NCBI GenBank assembly: GCA_029879665.1
Contig: JAOUPW010000103.1
Span: forward strand, 1-6,821
Origin: Rhodospirillales bacterium
GTDB lineage: Bacteria; Pseudomonadota; Alphaproteobacteria; Rhodospirillales; JAOUPW01
Length of the DNA stretch: 6,821 bases
Direction of reading: 5' to 3'
Made by a program: the position numbers and the translations under genes. The notes beneath the pieces are model-generated. The model was not told the origin of the DNA. It saw only the letters and a program-made list of their open reading frames with translations, and did not search any database. Shown piece after piece: positions 5,138-6,821 of this stretch; position 1 is the stretch's first letter; every line of letters starts with the position of its first letter.

Positions 5138-6061
5138 ATGTCTGGTAAATCCTGGTTCGGGGAAAAAACCGTCAAATCATTGAGTGGTGCCGTCCTGGCG
5201 GGCGTTATTGCATTTTCCGGAGTTTCTCCGGTCCATGCAGCACCGTTCGACTTTAATGGTGGTGCGGATTTCGCGACCGACACTTATGGATATTACTACA
5301 TGATGACCGGCGGGCTATTTCCCACGGGGAATACTCCCAACGGTTCTCGCACCAGCACGCCGAACGGCGGAACCTTTCGCTTCTTAAACGACGAAGCCGC
5401 CTGGGGACATCCCACAAATGTGTGGCGAAAGGACGGTTGGTTCCCGGAAAACGCCAGCTTCGCGATGACCTTTAAAAACGGTGGCGCAACCGTCTACGAT
5501 AACAATGGGATTGAAGCCGGTACATACGGAAATTACTACGACGCAACGGGCCTTGCAAATTCGGGAAGCAAGCCCGGTCTCTACCGCGGTTACAGCATGG
5601 CCAATAACTGGGACTGGATTTACGCCGGTTATTTCCTGGTTCAAGAAACCATGACCATCGATACCATGATCGGGTATTTCGACGAAAACTCTGGGTTTAA
5701 CCGGAATAACCCAAACATCGGCTACATGATGAATATCTGGTCCAATATAGCCGATGATCTTCTTCCCGTGAACACGGGCTCGTTTCGGGGGGATGTATTT
5801 CACATGAGTACCCTGACCAATCCCGGCGATTTTTCCACCAGCGATACGGGCGTTGACCGAATTTTTGGTGATGATTACGGCAATGTTCACGACGATATTT
5901 TCAGGTTGTCGCTCAATCTTACCAGATCGATAACATTGGATCCGGGTATTTACTGGTTCAGCCACAGTGCGCAAATTGTACCCGAACCCGGCACCCTCGC
6001 GCTTTTCGGTTTCGGTCTCGCCGGGCTGGGCGCCCTGCGCCGCCGGCGGAAAGCCGCTTAG
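5138..6061 (+). CDS. PEP-CTERM sorting-domain secreted protein, function unknown
   Basis: The 307-residue protein has a Sec signal peptide (positive start, hydrophobic core about 16-29, likely cleavage after PVHA at 34). It ends in a canonical PEP-CTERM tail: VPEP at 281-284, a hydrophobic segment 286-300, then RRRRKAA. Such proteins cross the inner membrane by Sec and are cleaved at the tail by an exosortase, usually in bacteria that make exopolysaccharide or biofilm matrix. The mature part (35-280) is rich in Gly, Asn, Tyr, Trp and Phe, has no cysteine, and looks like a beta-sandwich; LTRSITLDPGIYWFSH (261-276) resembles the last strands common in PEP-CTERM proteins. I recognise no enzymatic domain. 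It sits directly behind the sigma-54 promoter and 263 bp ahead of a second gene with a similar signal peptide. Confidence 0.92.
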   Translation: MSGKSWFGEKTVKSLSGAVLAGVIAFSGVSPVHAAPFDFNGGADFATDTYGYYYMMTGGLFPTGNTPNGSRTSTPNGGTFRFLNDEAAWGHPTNVWRKDGWFPENASFAMTFKNGGATVYDNNGIEAGTYGNYYDATGLANSGSKPGLYRGYSMANNWDWIYAGYFLVQETMTIDTMIGYFDENSGFNRNNPNIGYMMNIWSNIADDLLPVNTGSFRGDVFHMSTLTNPGDFSTSDTGVDRIFGDDYGNVHDDIFRLSLNLTRSITLDPGIYWFSHSAQIVPEPGTLALFGFGLAGLGALRRRRKAA

Positions 6062-6278
6062 CTGCTTGATAGGGCGCCGGTTTGAATCTGTAAGGGATGG
6101 CGCGGCCATTCAGGGTGTTTTGCGTCGTATCGAAATGGGCCGAATGCCGGCCGACCGGAGGTTTCGCGCGTTAGTTTTTTTTACGTTAAGAGTGAGGATT
6201 AACGGATTTTTTAGTGAAATATTCTTCGAAATAATAAATTGGATAAATTGTCTCGGGATTTTTCGGAACAATCACAAC
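6062..6278. other. Intergenic region between the two secreted-protein genes
   Basis: The first part is GC-rich with short CCGG dyads near 6150-6165, followed by a T8 run near 6173-6180, but no stem strong enough to call a terminator. The rest is AT-rich (about 6170-6260). I found no full sigma-54 promoter; TGGCGCG at 6098-6104 is followed by TTCAG instead of TTGCW. Confidence 0.4.
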
Positions 6279-6310
6279 AAGTGCGAAAATGCGCTTTAAG
6301 CACTTTTTTT
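6279..6310 (+). terminator. Terminator-like hairpin just upstream of second gene
   Basis: AAGTGC (6279-6284) pairs with GCACTT (6300-6305) around a 15-nt loop, and a T7 run (6304-6310) follows, the layout of an intrinsic terminator on the plus strand. It lies 218 bp after the first gene's stop. The T-run is directly followed by the second gene's GGGGG Shine-Dalgarno (6311-6315), leaving no room for a separate promoter after it. It may therefore act as an attenuator or partial terminator within the pair. The stem is short and the loop large, so strength is uncertain. Confidence 0.5.
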
Positions 6311-6324
6311 GGGGGTGAAATACA

Positions 6325-6821
6325 ATGTCCAACAAAACCTGGTTCGGGAAAAATATCGTCAGTTTACTGGGCGCCGCCGTAGTCTTGGCCGCGCTCAATT
6401 CACCGGCCCGCGCGACGGAGGTGACGTTTACATTCGATCCGGACGATTTCATCCAGCTCTACAGCACGACGCCCCTGCCGGTAAGTGGCTATCCGACAAG
6501 CCATAACAAATACGAGCAGGATTATCCGCGCCGCGTCCACGAAACGTGGGGCGGCATCATGAACAACACCTTCGGTAGCACCGATGCCCGAACCGATCAG
6601 GAGAGCCAGGACGCTTATATCGCGTGGCGCAATTCTCTCGACACTGCGAATGAAGGAATCGGCAGCTTCAATATCTGGCTGCACGACAACACGAACGCCT
6701 GGAACTGGGGTGAGCGGCTGGTGTCGAATCCGGATTTCATGCCGACCGCAACGGCGGCTTCGGGTTGGCAGTCCGTGGCTATGGCGAACCCGTGGGGGTC
6801 GGGATGGCTCGTGGAATGGTG
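6325..6821 (+). CDS. Secreted protein with PEP-CTERM-neighbour signal peptide, 3' truncated by window
   Basis: The frame is open from ATG 6325-6327 to the window end (165 complete codons). GGGGG (6311-6315) lies 9 nt before the ATG. A Sec signal peptide is clear: MSNKTWFGKN, hydrophobic core about 11-24, likely cleavage after PARA at 30. The N-terminus aligns with the preceding PEP-CTERM protein (MSxK(S/T)WFG, then V-SL-GA). The visible mature part is tryptophan-rich (nine W between 31 and 165), has no cysteine, and shows FNIWLHDN (115-122) and WNWGERL (126-132). No known domain is recognised. A PEP-CTERM tail is expected by analogy, but it would lie beyond the window, so that assignment is inference. 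It may be co-transcribed with the upstream gene through the hairpin at 6279-6310. Confidence 0.85.
   Translation, partial: MSNKTWFGKNIVSLLGAAVVLAALNSPARATEVTFTFDPDDFIQLYSTTPLPVSGYPTSHNKYEQDYPRRVHETWGGIMNNTFGSTDARTDQESQDAYIAWRNSLDTANEGIGSFNIWLHDNTNAWNWGERLVSNPDFMPTATAASGWQSVAMANPWGSGWLVEW

Noticed and set aside
5384..6109. A 241-residue minus-strand open frame opposite the PEP-CTERM gene
   Set aside because: It is antisense to a gene with clear signal peptide and sorting tail, and its translation has no recognisable domain.
6098..6113. Sigma-54-like TGGCGCG-N4-TTCAG ahead of the second secreted-protein gene
   Set aside because: The nearly invariant GC of the -12 element is replaced by CA; only the -24 half is good.

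Overview
The window looks like chromosomal DNA of a Gram-negative proteobacterium that carries the PEP-CTERM/exosortase surface-protein system. The ligase sequence style and the short VPEP...RRRRK sorting tail would fit an alphaproteobacterium, possibly Rhodospirillales-like, but the phylum-level placement is an inference. It holds five protein genes: three on the minus strand (left and centre) and two on the plus strand (right). Two of the five, at the left and right edges, are cut by the window ends.

Left part, 1-2560. A YeiH/UPF0324-family membrane transporter runs on the minus strand from 960 to beyond position 1. A gene-poor stretch of about 0.9 kb follows (961-1881). It is AT-rich to about 1560 and purine/GC-rich afterwards, and contains inverted repeats, one operator-like site and a 9-bp tandem repeat. 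That tandem repeat abuts the stop codon of a minus-strand TetR-family repressor gene (1882-2514). The repressor has a cluster of TACC/GGTA half-sites immediately upstream of its ribosome binding site, and a 13/14 match to part of this cluster recurs at 1516-1529.

Centre, 2720-4522. A minus-strand AMP-binding long-chain fatty-acid--CoA ligase carries all core adenylation motifs and a C-terminal catalytic lysine. It lies 205 bp upstream of tetR in the same direction, so the regulator could sense acyl compounds, but nothing in the sequence proves the link.

Right part, 4523-6821. A 615-bp divergent intergenic region separates the ligase from two tandem plus-strand genes for secreted proteins. 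The first (5138-6061) is a complete PEP-CTERM protein with signal peptide, VPEP motif, hydrophobic segment and arginine cluster. It is preceded by a full-consensus sigma-54 promoter (TGGCACG-N4-TTGCT, 5061-5076), which fits the known association of PEP-CTERM genes with the PrsK/PrsR sigma-54 regulatory pair. A helically phased direct repeat and a long-armed inverted repeat further upstream are candidate activator sites. The second gene (6325 to the window end) starts with a closely similar signal-peptide N-terminus (MSxK(S/T)WFG). Between them, a terminator-like hairpin with a T-run ends exactly where the second gene's Shine-Dalgarno sequence begins, suggesting attenuation or differential expression within the pair.

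No tRNA, rRNA, CRISPR array, transposase or integrase was seen. The most interesting part is the sigma-54-controlled tandem PEP-CTERM cassette with its upstream repeats and intergenic hairpin. The exosortase and the sigma-54 activator themselves are not in the window.
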